From assembly GCF_050948215.1 (NCBI RefSeq), contig NC_135152.1:7846310-7910309 (forward strand): a stretch of DNA of 64,000 bases, given 5' to 3'. The notes under the pieces are model-generated. The model was not told the origin of the DNA. It did not search any database and saw nothing but the letters and a program-made list of their open reading frames with translations. The stretch is from Halictus rubicundus. Its lineage: Eukaryota > Arthropoda > Insecta > Hymenoptera > Halictidae. A program made the position numbers and the translations under genes. Positions 36,725-50,519 of this stretch are shown here, piece by piece; within the stretch, counting starts at the first letter, position 1; the number at the start of each line of letters is the position of its first letter.

Positions 36725-38300
36725 ATCGATGTTCTTAAATTCCTCGAATCCGTTTATTGTTTTAAATTGCGGCTGCTCGACTTGATCAGAAAATCTTGAT
36801 CGGAAAATCCGCAGTCCAATGATTGATCATTAGGTGACACTGTTTCGACACCGGTTCCCGTCTGGATGGAGTGTCGGTGAGAACGTGTCGCGAACATTTA
36901 TCGCTCGAAATCGTTCGGATTGCGTGTAGGTAAGGGGTGTAACACCTGTCGGTGGTCCGATCATCCCACCGTGACCATCTAATTACCGTGAAAACGAAAA
37001 AATAAGGTTGCATCGAAGCTCGCGCACCCCGATCGTTTAGGCGGGTAACTGCGACTTCGGCAGCTGCGCTCACCCCCTGCCAACAATTAAGGGGTGAAAT
37101 CGACGATTCGGCCCTATTAACTTCCTCTGTTTAAACGCCCTTCCGGTCCGGGTATCATACGCCATCGAGTCTCACGGGTCAGCTGTTTGAGAAGAGCGAT
37201 TTCGTGGACAATTACGCAGCTATAGTTTTACACGCGTGCGCACATTGTCAGTGACAGGTGATCATTGAAATTTCAACAGCATAGTTCTTGTTCCTTTGCG
37301 GAAATAAAAAGTAAAAATTTCAGTCACACTTCCGTTTCATTCTCCAGATTTTTCTTCGTTTCCATTTGCCTCCGATTTGCCTCTCTTTAGTAGAATGTAA
37401 TTATGTCTTGCAGAAATCACCGCATAAATATTAATGCACTTTTTTGAGTGACTTCGCAGTTCCCAAAGACTTGTTCGACAAGATTATTGAGGTAGGCTTT
37501 TCACTTGCTCGCACTCCTCCGTTTGTATTTCTAGAAGTTAAACGAGACCGGATTTCTACGTACAGTGATTGACCAAACAGAATTTTTGACCGAACGAATG
37601 TTTAATTCCTTAAGAAAATTAATATTTCAAAGTTGCATCACGGATTCTATTGACAACACGCAAGATCCGTCTTCGTCTTTGTTGATCTTATATGCAGATT
37701 TGTCGCGAATGAAGTCATCAAACAGGAGATTTATTTGCGTTCATCAATTCAAGAACTGGCAGGAGTACCATCCCCGTTACAAAACATCGAGTCTTGTCTC
37801 CTCGAAACGATGTTAATGCGTGCCGGCTCTTCCGTCACTCGAAGGCCGGCGAGATTGTTCCTCCGACTACTAATTTTCAATACCGTTACGGTACCCCTCC
37901 AAACACTGCCAATATTTACCAACATGAAACAAAAAATTTCGACAAATAGAATTCACGGAAATAGAAAATAGAATTTACGAAAATAGAAAACACAATTTAC
38001 TTAAACTACAAATAAAAACAATATCAGTTTCAACAAAAGAAAAACCTTCCAAAAGATTTCGAATATCAATATACAACAAATCTCACCAAAAATATATAGC
38101 CAGAAAATCTATCACAAAATGTTTGTTTTTCAGCTTTGTGTTTGAAGAACCTTTCAATGTTCACTAGTTTTACTCTGACAGTGTTCATGAATAAATTCAT
38201 AAACGTTGCATTGTTCTGATGCTTAAAAATGAAGTTTCATTAAAAAAATGTTACGTATGTTTCCCATCGATTTTACCAGAAACAATTAATTCCAAACGTG

Positions 38301-38600
38301 CAGTCTATAATTTTCCGAACGATTTAACCGAAATAATTCTTTTCAAATTTAGAACTATTGTGTTCCAGCAGGAAGCTGAAAAAATTTGATCCACGCCTGA
38401 AATTGATTTTCTCACAAATAATCACACTTCCTTGGTAGTCTTTCATTTTCCAAACGAATTAACTCGACCGAGCCTTGCCAAATTTCGAATTGTTGTCTAC
38501 AGGCCAATTTAATTTTCTGGCAAACAATCGCTTCCAGTAGTCTTTAACTTTTCCAATGATTGAACGCAACTGTTCCTAAAACAATAATTTCAGTTTCCCT
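38301..38600. repeat. Degenerate tandem repeat
   Basis: Units beginning near 38301 (GCAGTCTATAATTTTCCGAA), 38435 (GGTAGTCTTTCATTTTCCAA) and 38539 (GTAGTCTTTAACTTTTCCAA) share their starts, followed by AAATTTAGAACTATTGTGTT/AAATTTCGAATTGTTGTCTA. Unit length is 105-135 bases. Old and diverged. Confidence 0.5.
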
Positions 38601-41600
38601 GAAACCGGACCGTTTGCGACGGACGGACACACACGAACGCGCTTGCTCGTTGCTTTTCGTTTCCATTGTCATTATTATTCATTTGCCGTCGGTGAACGAT
38701 TAGCATAATTGCCGGTTCGCCGCGAGGAGGAATATCGAGAATCGAGAAACGGAGGCGTTTTTACGAGGCCGAACGAAAGTGAGCCAATTTTCATAGACGC
38801 GACACGGCTCGAACCGCCATTTACGGCGCATTTCTATTTGCTTTGTCGGAGAAAGTCGCCGCGGTGCTTGCGCTGGCACAAGGCGAACCTTTTTGCATCG
38901 TTTGCGACCCGATCAACCGAGTCGCGTCTAAGTCACAGGCATTCTCCAGTTATAATTAATACGGTAGCCTTTTCTAATTTATTCGACGGTTTGTTAGCAT
39001 TCGTTGAGAAATATCTTCGTGTAACGCCGACTGCGTTACATACCGTGATAAATCGACAATGTTGCCCGGCAAGTTTTTGCTCATCCTGCATTTTACATAC
39101 ACGGGACTTTATGATCGTAATGTTCATTATGATCGTAAATTTCCTTTTTCGTAAAAGACTTACGCGCGATTCGCGTGCTTGTGTTCGATAGAACGCAGCA
39201 ACACTGCACGCCAATGCACTACAACTATCGATATCCGTCCATTTGTAGCATTCATGAATTCATAAAAAGTTTATATTGATAAATATTAATGGCTAGCCGC
39301 GGAATACTGAATTCTTTGTAATTTATCTTTCGAGATTTCACGTGTTGGAAAATAGATAAAACGCTCATAATCATTTACAAAGTTAAGAGAGTTGTTAAGT
39401 ATAATGCGCCAATTATGCAATTTAAAAATGTTATCCAACACGTGTTTAGGAACTGAAATCACTATACCAGCTACCGACACATCACTTAGAAGTTCGATTA
39501 TGCTTCAATCAAAATATTATTTCTAGCAATACGATAAGAAATTTGTCAGCTGGTAGACTATATTTTTCTCTTATTCCGGTTTTCACAAAAATATTAATTA
39601 TTGGATCGACTGTTCGGTGGCACGAAAATATTGTAAAATGTGTTTCCAGGTGAACCGAGTTTAATGCAGGTGTTTAGAAGCTTATAATACACCAGTGATT
39701 CAATATATGATGCAACTCTATTGTATTGTTTTACTTTTGTGTGAGACAGTGAATGTGTACAGGGTGCGGTCACGATGAGAAGCATAGCGAGGGACGCGAT
39801 TCTTTACGCGAAGATAAAACGAAAGTGTAAAGAAAAATTTATCTACTCACCGATACTTTTGGATTACGGGAAAATCTGAAAATTGTATTTGATTTTATTG
39901 TGCAGATGAAATTACTGTAAGTAGAGGCTACAAGTAATACACAGACTTATGCAATAACATGCAAGCTAGACCGAATCCTAACTAAAAATGTTACAATCAA
40001 TTTATATTCGAATTTTAGATACACATGATAATAAAAATCAGGATAGTTTTCATACTTATATTCGAGTGTGCGAACGTGTCTGACCGAGGCTGACCGTTTC
40101 TACTTTGCACCGAGTCGAACAAATCTCAAACAAGAAGTATCAAACCAAAAAACTGTGAGCCTTTTTTTCTTAACAATTTCAAAGGAGAATAAAGAAAATT
40201 TATATTTGCCTACTGTATGTCTGCACGTACAATACAATAGTCAACGATTTATAATAAATGACGAAATTCTATTAATGAGCGGGATGAACACGTGCAAGCT
40301 ATTACCAGATACACGTGTCGCGTTGTTTAGTGTCGGCGAAACCCAACGGTTCTGTTACGTATTAGTTACGTTTACAGTAAACGTTGTTGTTTGTCTGCTG
40401 TGCAAATTCTCGGCAAAATTGTCTCCTGATCGCGGGGTAATTATTCCGAAAATCACGCAAGCAATAATGTTTTGGTTACGTAATTTTTTTTCTGCCAGCA
40501 GAAATTGCTCTCGTGACTTATATATATTTTTCGTTTCAAATTCTCCAGCCTCTGAGTCTATAAAATAATAAAATATAATGAGCAGTAATGGTGTTATTGT
40601 CCGACACATTGAATTCATTTAAATATTTCAAAAATAACAAAAAAGCAATACACGAATTAATGTGAAACAAATTTATGAAAATAAACAAGAAACAAACAAA
40701 CAAACAATTAAACAATAAACAATAACAAAAATAAACAATTTTTGTTTCTGTCTTACTTGTCGAAATAATTACTGCAGATCGTTTAAAATCTATAAATTCC
40801 AAGCAAACTAATTTGCTTAATACTTATGTGTAAAATCTGCTTAAAGATCTGTGGTACAACAAGTATAGTATTCAATAATAAATTGGAAATTAATTAAGAA
40901 ACATGACAAAAGCAGAACTCAAGGATTATTAAACACTATTATAGAAGAAGAATCAAAGTACAAAATTATGAGAATAAGGCTGTATAAATAAAGTAATATA
41001 AACGGCGGGTTTTTACGCGGAAGCAAATTGTTTAAGGGAATTTTCAGAAACAGAAGTTCTATTCAACAACGCTATTCTGAAGCTCTTGCAATGTCGTCAG
41101 AACTTTATATTTCGCCTATTCATCACTGTCATAAACGCATTAAATCCGCTATCTATTGACAAGGTTTTGGCGAGCGTGATCGATTAACATTCATTTTCAT
41201 CGTTTGAATTTTTGACTTGATAAATGACAGAAGAGGTGGTCTGTGACACCGGCTGGTAACATACGTAGAATAATTTCAACGCGAGGACCTTGACTGAGTA
41301 AAATAATGCGTTCGAACGGTCCCGAGGTAGATCGATAGTCGAAAAAGATCGAATCTGAAGCCGCGAAGTCAAGGTTACGCGCGTTTGATGGACCAAACGT
41401 GATTTAAACTGTTCGCGCACGAACTTACGTAAACACGTAACAACGTTACACCATCAACACTAATTATAACGTGTGCACGAAGCGAGGTCTAATACACATG
41501 ATTCGGCGGAGGTTTGATGGCCGAAAGTGATAACGTCGTTGCCTGTGCTTCGTTTCGCCTAAACTGTGGCACTCTAAAGGAATTTAGTTCTTTGATAAAT

Positions 41601-41618
41601 ATTCGTTAATAATTCTAC

Positions 41619-41637
41619 AAAAAAAAAAAAAAAAAAA
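41619..41637. repeat. Poly-A run, 19 A
   Basis: An uninterrupted A run preceded by TTCTAC, as at 15627. A further run of 15 A lies at 41864-41878. Confidence 0.9.
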
Positions 41638-42875
41638 TCGTATTAGTCAAGTCATTTCTCTGAAGGCAGCTTTTGTTCTTCAACTTCAAGTTCTGCATCT
41701 TTCTTCTTCAACATACTGAACATTTTAGTAGAATAAAGAAAATATACCTTGGTCTTGAAAACAAGTGAACATGAATACACATGGCAATGTCTAAGCTACT
41801 GACAACTATGTTAAGCGATTGATATTCTAATCCGGTCCTTCATTTTCAATTTACTAAACTCTTAAAAAAAAAAAAAAACATAGATGCCTATTACGAAAGT
41901 CACACTGCGAAGACATAAAGAATGGTAACGTGTATTACATATTGTGGACTGCGCTGTATAAATGAATGTGTAAATAATGAAATTAAACAGAGTATTATTT
42001 TCTGTACCGGAGATTTCATAGCGTTCGTAAAAATATATATAAACCTTAGGAAAACCTTGTTGTCACTATTTCTTGCGAATTAGTGGATCAGTAGTTTTAT
42101 CAATCTCGGGAACAGGTTTTGTGGTAAATCGTTAAACAAACTACCGGTAGGGTAATATCATGAAAAAATACCAGACGAAGAATCGTTTATAATTTCACGA
42201 TGAGCCGTTTAGTCGACCGATTTAATGTGCTATCATGGCTCGCTCGGGTCGTTAACGACTTCCTTTTGCTTTGTTCCTAATAACAATGTAATTATTACGC
42301 AAAAGGCAGAAACTCGGTGAAACTCGTCGTCGATGGTACGCCACACCGTGGAAAAAGACAATCCTTTTTATCTTAGAAAGTTACTCCATGCTTCATCCCG
42401 ACGCGACCGTTTTGCCGGAGACAATAAAATTGTTACGGACGAACGTGGATGTTTCGCCCGTTTTGCACTTTCGCGAACCGTGCTCCCGGTTTTTCGCCAT
42501 TCAAAATCGGCCAGTGTCCGTTTCCAACGCCGACCATTACCAGAAAACGCGTTGCCATACTCGGGTTCTTGTAGCATTCGTTTATTCATCGCGGTTCCAG
42601 AAAAATGTATTTCACACGACTACCAAATTTATTACTTCAAAAGAAAAGAATTTTTCATTAGCAATTCTTAGACGCAAATAGTATAAAAAAGTTTCGTACA
42701 CAGTATAGATTACGCTTGTTTGTCTAATTTTCTAATTTAAGCGTGTTATTATTAGACTGCGAGCCTTCATGAAAAATGCAAGAGTGCTATTGCTGTCATT
42801 TGAAATGTAATAGGCATTACGCAATACACATACATAGGTATATGTACATATGTGTACAATACGTAGTAATTATTT

Positions 42876-43107
42876 GACTGCGGATCTTTATGCAAAATAA
42901 AAATTGTCTGTATCTATTGCAAGAAACGAGAGCCAAATAGAAATTCCTGCCTTTATTTAATAATTTTGATAAGTTGAAAATAATATACATGTAAAATATA
43001 ATAAAAAATATATAAATGAAAATATGAAATAAATAAAACAAATATATATATATATATATCTTAAATCACCTATCCATTTTTGTCATAAACGCATAAAATC
43101 TGCAGTC
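42876..43107. mobile_element. Family C element with TA microsatellite
   Basis: The left end GACTGCGGATCTTTATGCAA and right end GCATAAAATCTGCAGTC are inverted. Internal AATTGCAAGAAACAGGAGC-like sequence is shared with 25614-25690. A (TA)9 run occupies 43042-43059. Flanking bases are TT/TG rather than TA, so the target duplication has decayed. Confidence 0.75.
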
Positions 43108-43800
43108 TGTGTAACATTTCGATCCCTGGTAAAAATTCTGGTTTACTGGCCACGTTCTACATAATAATAATAATATTCAGACTGAAGTCCATTTTACTGT
43201 ACCTGCAGCATTCCGAATATGTAATTTATTTCCAGTATTTATGTAGAGAATTTACGCCTCGAATTTTGCCAATGTGTCCCTTATGGAAAACCATATGTTC
43301 CCTTATTATTTGCCATTTTGATAGACGTTGTAAACTAACTCGTTCCCATGGCACTTTTATCATACAGATTCTAAAATACCTGTTCCAGAAGAAATCTTTT
43401 TGAAGAAGTTCCTAAGGGTAACGTGTATTCCATAAAATTTGAATAGGGAGGAAACGTAGATGTTCGAGCAGAATTTGTCTAAAAAAGAAACATAATTGTT
43501 TCTTCCGAGCCCTGGCAAAAATTCTAGTTCACCGGCCAGGTTGTACGTGGTAATAATATTCAGATTCAAGTCCATCTTGCTGCAACCAGGGGCGGTGTTT
43601 GGTCGATACTTCGAAGAGGGATTGGTTGGCAACGACCCAACCACTGCCATAATTCGCCCCTCGGATTTCTGTCGCGTTTATCATATTGGTCTTCGCGCAT
43701 ATACCCCCTCGAGTCGGTTGACCATTTCAAAATGGCGACTGGGATTTAACGACAGCTTTTCCAAGAATGCTTTTCCACCGATTTCATCACAGCCATGATC
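43108..43800. repeat. Two related blocks in a diverged dispersed repeat
   Basis: 43135-43225 (CTGGTAAAAATTCTGGTTTA, TGGCCACGTTCTACATAATA, TTCAGACTGAAGTCCATTTT) resembles 43508-43580 (CTGGCAAAAATTCTAGTTCA, CGGCCAGGTTGTACGTGGTA, TTCAGATTCAAGTCCATCTT). The pair is a local duplication about 370 bases apart. The frame at 43496-43798 reads through the second block and has no recognised domain. Confidence 0.5.
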
Positions 43801-44257
43801 TTTTTATTAAAATTCTTGAGGAAGAAAATAATTTTCCATGTAACTCTGATCTCTTGCAATTAATGCAGAAAAATCCGCGGTCTATTAGATCTTAATTTGT
43901 AGATTTGGAAAATCATAGTGACGTGTTCTTGGGATTTCTTTTGACACAGTCAGGTCTTCGTTTCTTCAAACGCTATTATCATGTGTGTGTGTTTACTTCT
44001 AACATCATACTTGTAAAATGTAAAAAAAAAAACAGATAAAAAATGATCCAGTTTTGTATCCGTAATTAGTAATATAGTGCAACAGAACAAATGTAAATAA
44101 ATTCTGTCATGGCAGTGTTGAAACCAGAACAGATGTAGAATGAATAAATATCAGTAACATAATTTTTACGAGATGCTGTAATGCTATAATTGTACTGGTC
44201 GGTGATGCGAAAGTAGAATCAGATAATTGCAAAAGGTCAGAGACCTCGAGACCTTCT

Positions 44258-44605
44258 TTGAAGAAAAACCAAGCAAGTTTTTATGAAAAAGGAAGCCAAC
44301 AGAAAATGGTGGCGACTATACGATTAATTAATGAATTATTTAAATTATTTGAAAAACCTCGCAGTTTCTATGAAAAAGGAAGCCAAGAGAAAATGGTGGC
44401 GACTATACGATTGATTAAGAAATTATTTAAGGATGTACTCGCTTGTGTTTTATTTTCAAATCGGGCGCAAACTTTCGCAATCATCTCGCACGAAGTTATG
44501 CGAAACGAACGATCACTTTTGGTCGGTCTTGTTCGGACGACCAACGCCGCATTGGGATTTTTCTCACGTGATGGCGGTGGCTATGTCTTCTTTCACCTTC
44601 GATGA
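44258..44605 (+). other. Open frame with an in-frame 87-base duplication, function unknown
   Basis: A 115-codon frame whose first half is a tandem duplication with an 87-base (29-codon) period. The two units read FYEKGSQQKMVATIRLINEL and FYEKGSQEKMVATIRLIKKL. Few differences separate them, so the duplication is recent. The second half of the frame shows no repeat and no domain I recognise. There is no membrane segment or signal peptide. It lies inside the proposed first intron of Myrf on the same strand. It may equally be non-coding DNA in which a multiple-of-three duplication kept a chance frame open, so it is not called as a gene. Confidence 0.3.
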
Positions 44606-46805
44606 TCGCCTCGGGATTTTCCTAAAGACACGGCCAAGAAAAAACAAGAGAAACGCTTGGACATACGCGTCTGCGTATTGCAAAACGTCTATGTAAGCGT
44701 GCAAACGATCGGGACAGTGTACCGGGTGTTTCAAAATTATCCGTGTCCGCTTCGACCCACGAAGCAAGAAATGGGAACTCAAATAAATTGCCAGTTCTTG
44801 TGCAAAATCAAAAACTTCTAACTCGACTGTTAGAAATTGCAAATATTGCAAGTCAACTTTAAGGAATTGAAGTTAAAAAAGTATGTTCTTAGTTCATTGA
44901 ATTATACGACACTATCTTTAAGTTTTTCTAATATCTTTACAGATCAAAATTTTATTTATTAGGTGTTTAAAGAAAATTTTGTTTAAACACATGCACCCTG
45001 CTCGATATTTGCGATTTGTTAGCAAAATATTACAGTTGTGTTGCAAAAATTTCAGCTAAAATTGATCGTGCTAGTGGAAAGCTAATTCTAGCTTTCTTAT
45101 CAATATTTTCATAGATCTTTTTGATTTTTGTGTGTGAATATTCCTGCGGGAAAGATCTTTCAGCATGATTATGATATAAAATTTTGAAAATATTCTTTGA
45201 AGCTATCTAGCTACTCTAAAAATTATAAAATAGTTGTATCAGTAAGGAACTTTTCAATAATGACGACTTAAAATGCATTCGACATTTCAATGCTGAAAGT
45301 AACCAATCGTTCATGCTGGTGTACAAGAATAGAGTCTTTAACAATTTAATTTTGCGATTTACAGAGTGAAAAACTTTGTTACATAAGAAGTCGTGAATTT
45401 TGGAGCACCGAGTATATTACAGTTGTTTTTCTCTTCTCAATTTGATTTTTCCGTCCACGTCTATTTATGAAACCAATCGAGAGACCATTTTAGCGGGAAA
45501 ATTTATTATGTTGCTCTTCCTGTAACCGGTTTTCCGAAATAAGAGACGAGTTATACAGGGTCGATTAAAATAATGGTCCTGATTCCTCGTGCAGTTCGCC
45601 TGACCTCATTGAAAGTAGGGATGACGAGTTATCGCTGCATCTCGGGTTCTTTTGATCAAAATATAAATAATTTATCTAACAATTTGACATTAAGCATGAC
45701 AGTAACAGCGAAACTTAGTGTGCTCGAGCAGCCGCGTTCCTGGACGAATAGTGTCAATTATTCTTGAACGCACTTGCTATAAGATTTTTTCAGGAAGAGG
45801 ATCGGAGAAGTTGCTAAACGGCTACAAGAAAACAGGTTCTCTTTTAAACTTGTTCCAATGCGTGGCCTTGGTTTGCCCTTATCTATGGGCTTTGCGGACG
45901 GCAGCCGCATATTAATATTTCGCCCGCCATGAACTACTCATTTCATAGAGAAGAGCTCTCCTCGTTCCGGAGTTTTGAAATTCGTTTCATCTCCTTAAGA
46001 GCCAAGAGTAGTCACGTGACTTTTGCAGAGTCAGCACGTCGGCAACTGCTGTATAATTTCCATTCACAGCCTCCAGCCACTGACTTAAGATCCGTCTTGG
46101 TATTGATCCGACGGGTTTTAAGTCTGTGTCTAAACTTATCACATTTTTTGCTTTGTTATTATCGATATTATGAATTCTGACGCCAGAAACGTGCTTCAAG
46201 TTTTTCGCTTTATTTCGCAGCGAATCAAGACAAAATATAGCTCAATTTGTAGCTGGAGATATTTTCTAGCGCGCCGTACTCTCTATTTCATCCTGAAAAC
46301 TCATTCAATGGCGTAAAAATGCTTGGATTCCACGGCATGCACATCGTCAATTTTTGGCCCACTTCTAACGCTTATATCACCAAATATCTGCATAATCTCG
46401 TCAGCTCATGACCAAGCGCGCACTAGATTGAACCTTCCTTTTTCGAACGAGTCCTTTCCCAGCGAAAAATATTCTCATATAAGGTCGAAAAGTTGAGGCT
46501 AGTAAAACCATTTTTCGCCTATTTTTGTCGGTAACCTGGACACTCTACCTTATCGCGAATCTACGGAGTCGTGGTTCTGTCGTTTCCTCGAACGTAAGCG
46601 TACAATGACTCACGTGTTCCTATTATATCTACTTATCAAGATTACGTACTCATTTCGCGCTTTCAATCTACGAATGTCAAATAGAAGTTTTAGGCGTTCA
46701 ACGGGAAGACAAGACGGATAGGTACAATGATTTTGGAAATGTGAATGGAAAAGTTTCCTCCTGAGACATTAATCGAAAACATACTTTGTCAAATCAGTGC
46801 TTACC

Positions 46806-46885
46806 TGTTAACCCTCGGATATTTCAGTTTTCTCTCATAAGGCGATGGCTCGGGACCAGCTTTCGTTGTATATCGAATACAATTT
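46806..46885. mobile_element. D4 element, partial
   Basis: GTTAACCCTCGGATATTTCAG then AAGGCGATGGCTCGGGACCA then GCTTTCGTTGTATATCG match the inner and right part of the complete TTAA-flanked element at 50168-50515. Confidence 0.65.
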
Positions 46886-48198
46886 TTTTTATTAAAAAAA
46901 AATCTAGGAGGATGCGAATTTTCGTTGAATTTTCCATACGGTTCGAATTATAGCGTGTTTAGTGTCATTTTCATCAGAAGGATGTCACGAATAAATTGGC
47001 GAAAGTCCCATAAGAATAATAATGAAAAATAAAGAAGTTTTGCAATTGGATTAGTCGTGGTTCACACCGATATACCCAAAGACCGACAGAGCTGGAACAT
47101 CTTGGGGTACGCCCCCTAGTGGAGGGGAACTGAACTAAGATCGTGTGGCTCCGTGCGGCTTAGGTCGAGACCTTACTGTAGTATTGTCGCGAAATTCTTT
47201 TAGACGTGGTTCAGTAATCGATCTTGTTGGCATTATTTGCGAAGGGTCCGCGATCCAGTCAGGAGAATCAGGCCAGCTGTTTTCTCGAGGCGCGCGTAAA
47301 CATTGCCGGTGTGCGCGGAGAACAGAATGCGATCACGTAGCTCCGGCTACACTTAAACGTTTAAGCCTCCACGTCAAGTGTCATAACTCGTTACTTCCGG
47401 CCGGCTATTCAAGGCGGTCGCCAAGTGTAAGGGCGCCTTTAAGACTTTGGACGAGAAACTATCGTACGAGGATACTCCCGGCTGCCGATGAATGGAACGT
47501 TCAACGATCAACCGGCGACCGCGTAATTTCGTAACCAAACACTGGCTCGCGGCGTTCGAGAACTTTCCGAGAACCAGCGACCGAGAAGTTTGCTTCCACG
47601 TTCTCAGCGAAACACGGCTAATGCCTAATCGAAGGTGCTAATCGCGGAGAGCAACCGATAATCGCGAATCTCAATAAAACTTTGCACCGCGCTCGTTCGG
47701 TGACAAGATGGCGGAGCTTGGAACCCGTTTATCCGTTCATACTTCGCGCAGGTATAGAGGATAACAATGCTACGTTTTTAAAGTTAACCCCCTATGGGCG
47801 AAAAATTGAATTTACTCGAGAGACTAATTGGCAATACATAACTTTCTTGTTTATGTAGGAGATATAATTTTGTTCTAATTCAGAAAATAAAAAGGAGAAT
47901 ATTTTTCGCACTAATTCAGGTAATAAAAAGGAGAATTTTTGTTTAATTATTTCGCAAACCGAGAGACATTAACGGTGACATTTCGGAGGTAGTAAAGAAC
48001 CACTGCGAACGGTTGCTTTGTAGACTGGCGGCCGGTCCGAAGCGGCGAATTCGTGGCGAAGAAGTATAGTGTTCGGTGTCCGCGACGAGTATCGCGGTTT
48101 TACGAGCTCGTAGCGAGATTTCTCTCGACACGATCGAACAGCATTTTTCCCCGCAACTGGAAACTTGTAAATCGAAAACAAGCGTCGCAACATTCACC

Positions 48199-48200
<2 letters not shown>
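46886..48200. other. CpG-rich block, no gene recognised
   Basis: 47100-47750 is GC- and CpG-rich, with a + frame of 129 codons at 47145-47534 lacking any domain. At 47708 an ATG opens 14 codons and reaches CGCAG|GTATAG, but that donor leaves the wrong phase for the 51764 exon. Confidence 0.35.

Positions 48201-48230
<30 letters not shown>
48201..48230. repeat. GAC trinucleotide microsatellite
   Basis: Ten uninterrupted GAC units. They create long frames in several registers on both strands (48076-48447 on +, 47943-48428 on -), none of which is a credible gene. Confidence 0.95.
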
Positions 48231-50167
48231 AACTGCCATAAGTGCCACGAGTGCCACTGGCCGCGCGATATTTTCTGGCAGTTTCCTGGGAACGTGTCTC
48301 TTGTACGTTGACACTTTGTTCATTGAACTGCGTCGTCGACAGGGTCCAATTGCCCGTGAAATTTGCTCCTGTCCATTCAATGAATCCGCACTTTCTCTTA
48401 CGCTTGAATCATTACGGTGCACCGGCATGGCATGGGCATCGCTATAGTTATTAGGCTACCGATGAATTGCATTTACCGTGCAGGCTGTGTTCCCTTTCTC
48501 CCGGTCACAGGAAACGAGCTACTTTTTGGGATTCCTTGTCATTTTCTGTTACGTCGTGTATCGGGGCAACTACGAAGTATAGATCTGCGCGCAATTATCG
48601 TGCGGAGCTTGGCCGATTGCTACCTGTGACTGAACAAATTTTTAGAAAGCTTACCAGCTTAACAGGACCTCGATAATTAATTCCAGAATTCCGCTGGGAT
48701 TTAGTGTCACGAACCGTGGTTATTTCGCGATCTAGCATCATGATCATATGATTTTTGCTGATTTAGTATTGTAATTTATAATAGCAACATCGTGAAATCA
48801 TTGGTTGGAACGTCCTCGTTTAATACTGGTTAATTACGTTTGGCATGTTCTGATAATTTTTCAGCTATTATTATTTTTCGGCTTTATTATTTTTTTCAGC
48901 TATTATTTCGTGTACCAATTGCGTGCTGTATCCGTCGCTGCACGCATAAATAAACGAGTTTATTGAACATAGTTCTCTACAAACCTCATTTATGGTTTAA
49001 TAGTTGCGAAATAAAAGTTCGAAACAGATCATTTGATGATTATACATAAAAAGTACACTTTGCCAATTTCATTGACCTTGGAATGTGTTACGAATGTTAA
49101 TGTCCCGAGTAACTTTTTTATATAACTTCTGTTTGGTTGAATTTAAATGATATAATATATGTGTATAATCAATCGGGACATTAACCTTGGCAACGCTTTT
49201 CAAGGTCATTGGAATCGATCGAGTGCATGTTTATCGATCATTCCAGCCTGCTGTTAGTTATACAAAATAGTGATAATACATTGTGACAGTTATTTATGTT
49301 AGACATTTTCTTGATATCGATGTTCAGTTGCCAAATATTTAATAACTTCGAACATTTTCAAATTCTTTACAATTTGTACCATAAATTCGCTCGGTTGCAA
49401 ATATAACTATGTTTAAATTTTAATGATTTAAAATCTGTGATTTTGCGCATTGCAAACGCAGATAACTGTGGTTAAATAAACATTATTTCTAGTCAACGAT
49501 TTTATAATTGGGTCATTGTAATGATTTATTTTGTTTTAATATTAAATGGAAAGGGGATATTGAAGGGATAATTATTTTTATAACCAAATGAACTAATTAT
49601 TTTACAAATATCATTCTCTGCTCTGTTAACGAACGAAGAGAAGGAATATTTAAAAATGATACATTATGTGTTAACATTCCAAAGTTGTTGAGAGTGAAAT
49701 GAGAATGTGGTAGATATTATAAGATTCGTATTGCGAAAATCTATTTTTTTTTCCACTGACGACTAGACATTGCAAGAATGAGGATGCAGGTAACTCGGGT
49801 ATTCCGTGGGAGTGATATCCGCGTGGGAGTATCGGAATGTTGCAGGTGAGAACAATAAATGCAAAAGCATGAATCTCACGTCGAGGCCTTCGTAAAGGTC
49901 TGTCGGACGAGCACACGTAAAGGAATTATGTTGAAACAATTTGACTATTCGCGGCAGCCAATCGCCGACCGCTATCCTGGAATATCTCTCGCGGTTTCAC
50001 TTTGTCTTTCCGTTCGAATAAGTCTAATGATCGAGCAACAAATATCCACGGAGTTTCAAACAATTCCACGACTATAATATCAGTACTAAATACATAATAT
50101 TATTATTATGTCATATTATTATTTTTAGGATAAGCGCATTATAATTGTAATATTTTTATTCCATTAA

Positions 50168-50515
50168 CCTTTGTCTGGTTTATCGTTGGGTCTCTGACGA
50201 CCCGTAATATTTTTTTATTTTGTGATTGCTCGGCAATTAGAAAATTTACTCTACTTTTCGGCGTAAAATGTTTTATGTGCTACTTTCAAATATTAATTAC
50301 GTTTAAAATCTTAAGAATTAAACCTCGGAGTCCTACGAGTTCCAAGCCTATGACGGAGTCATTTCTGACCCACGCCGATATTTCAGTTTTCCTTCGATAT
50401 AAGGCGATGGCTCGGGACCGGCTTTCGTCGTATATCGGACGAAGAGAAAGCGTTGTCTTATATGGGAATACAATTGTACATATTCACGAATGACTCCGGC
50501 ATAGCAAACGGAGGG
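50168..50515. mobile_element. TTAA-flanked piggyBac-like element (D4)
   Basis: TTAA at 50164-50167 and 50516-50519. The ends CCTTTGTCTGG and reversed CCTCCGTTTGC are similar but diverged. Inside lies AAGGCGATGGCTCGGGACCG, also present in the partial copy at 46806. Length is 348 bases, without a transposase frame. Confidence 0.7.
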
Positions 50516-50519
50516 TTAA

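Noticed and set aside
44725..44870. GGGTGTTTCAAAATTATCCG as the end of another family B element
   Set aside because: Only one end is present and the following sequence lacks the CCAAT-box arms.
47708..47752. ATG GCG GAG exon-like start with a CGCAG|GTATAG donor, considered as the first Myrf exon
   Set aside because: The donor leaves two codon bases, while the 51764 exon needs a preceding exon ending after one; joining would give the wrong frame.
47943..48447. 161-codon minus and 123-codon plus frames
   Set aside because: Both run through a GAC microsatellite that lacks stop codons in every register.
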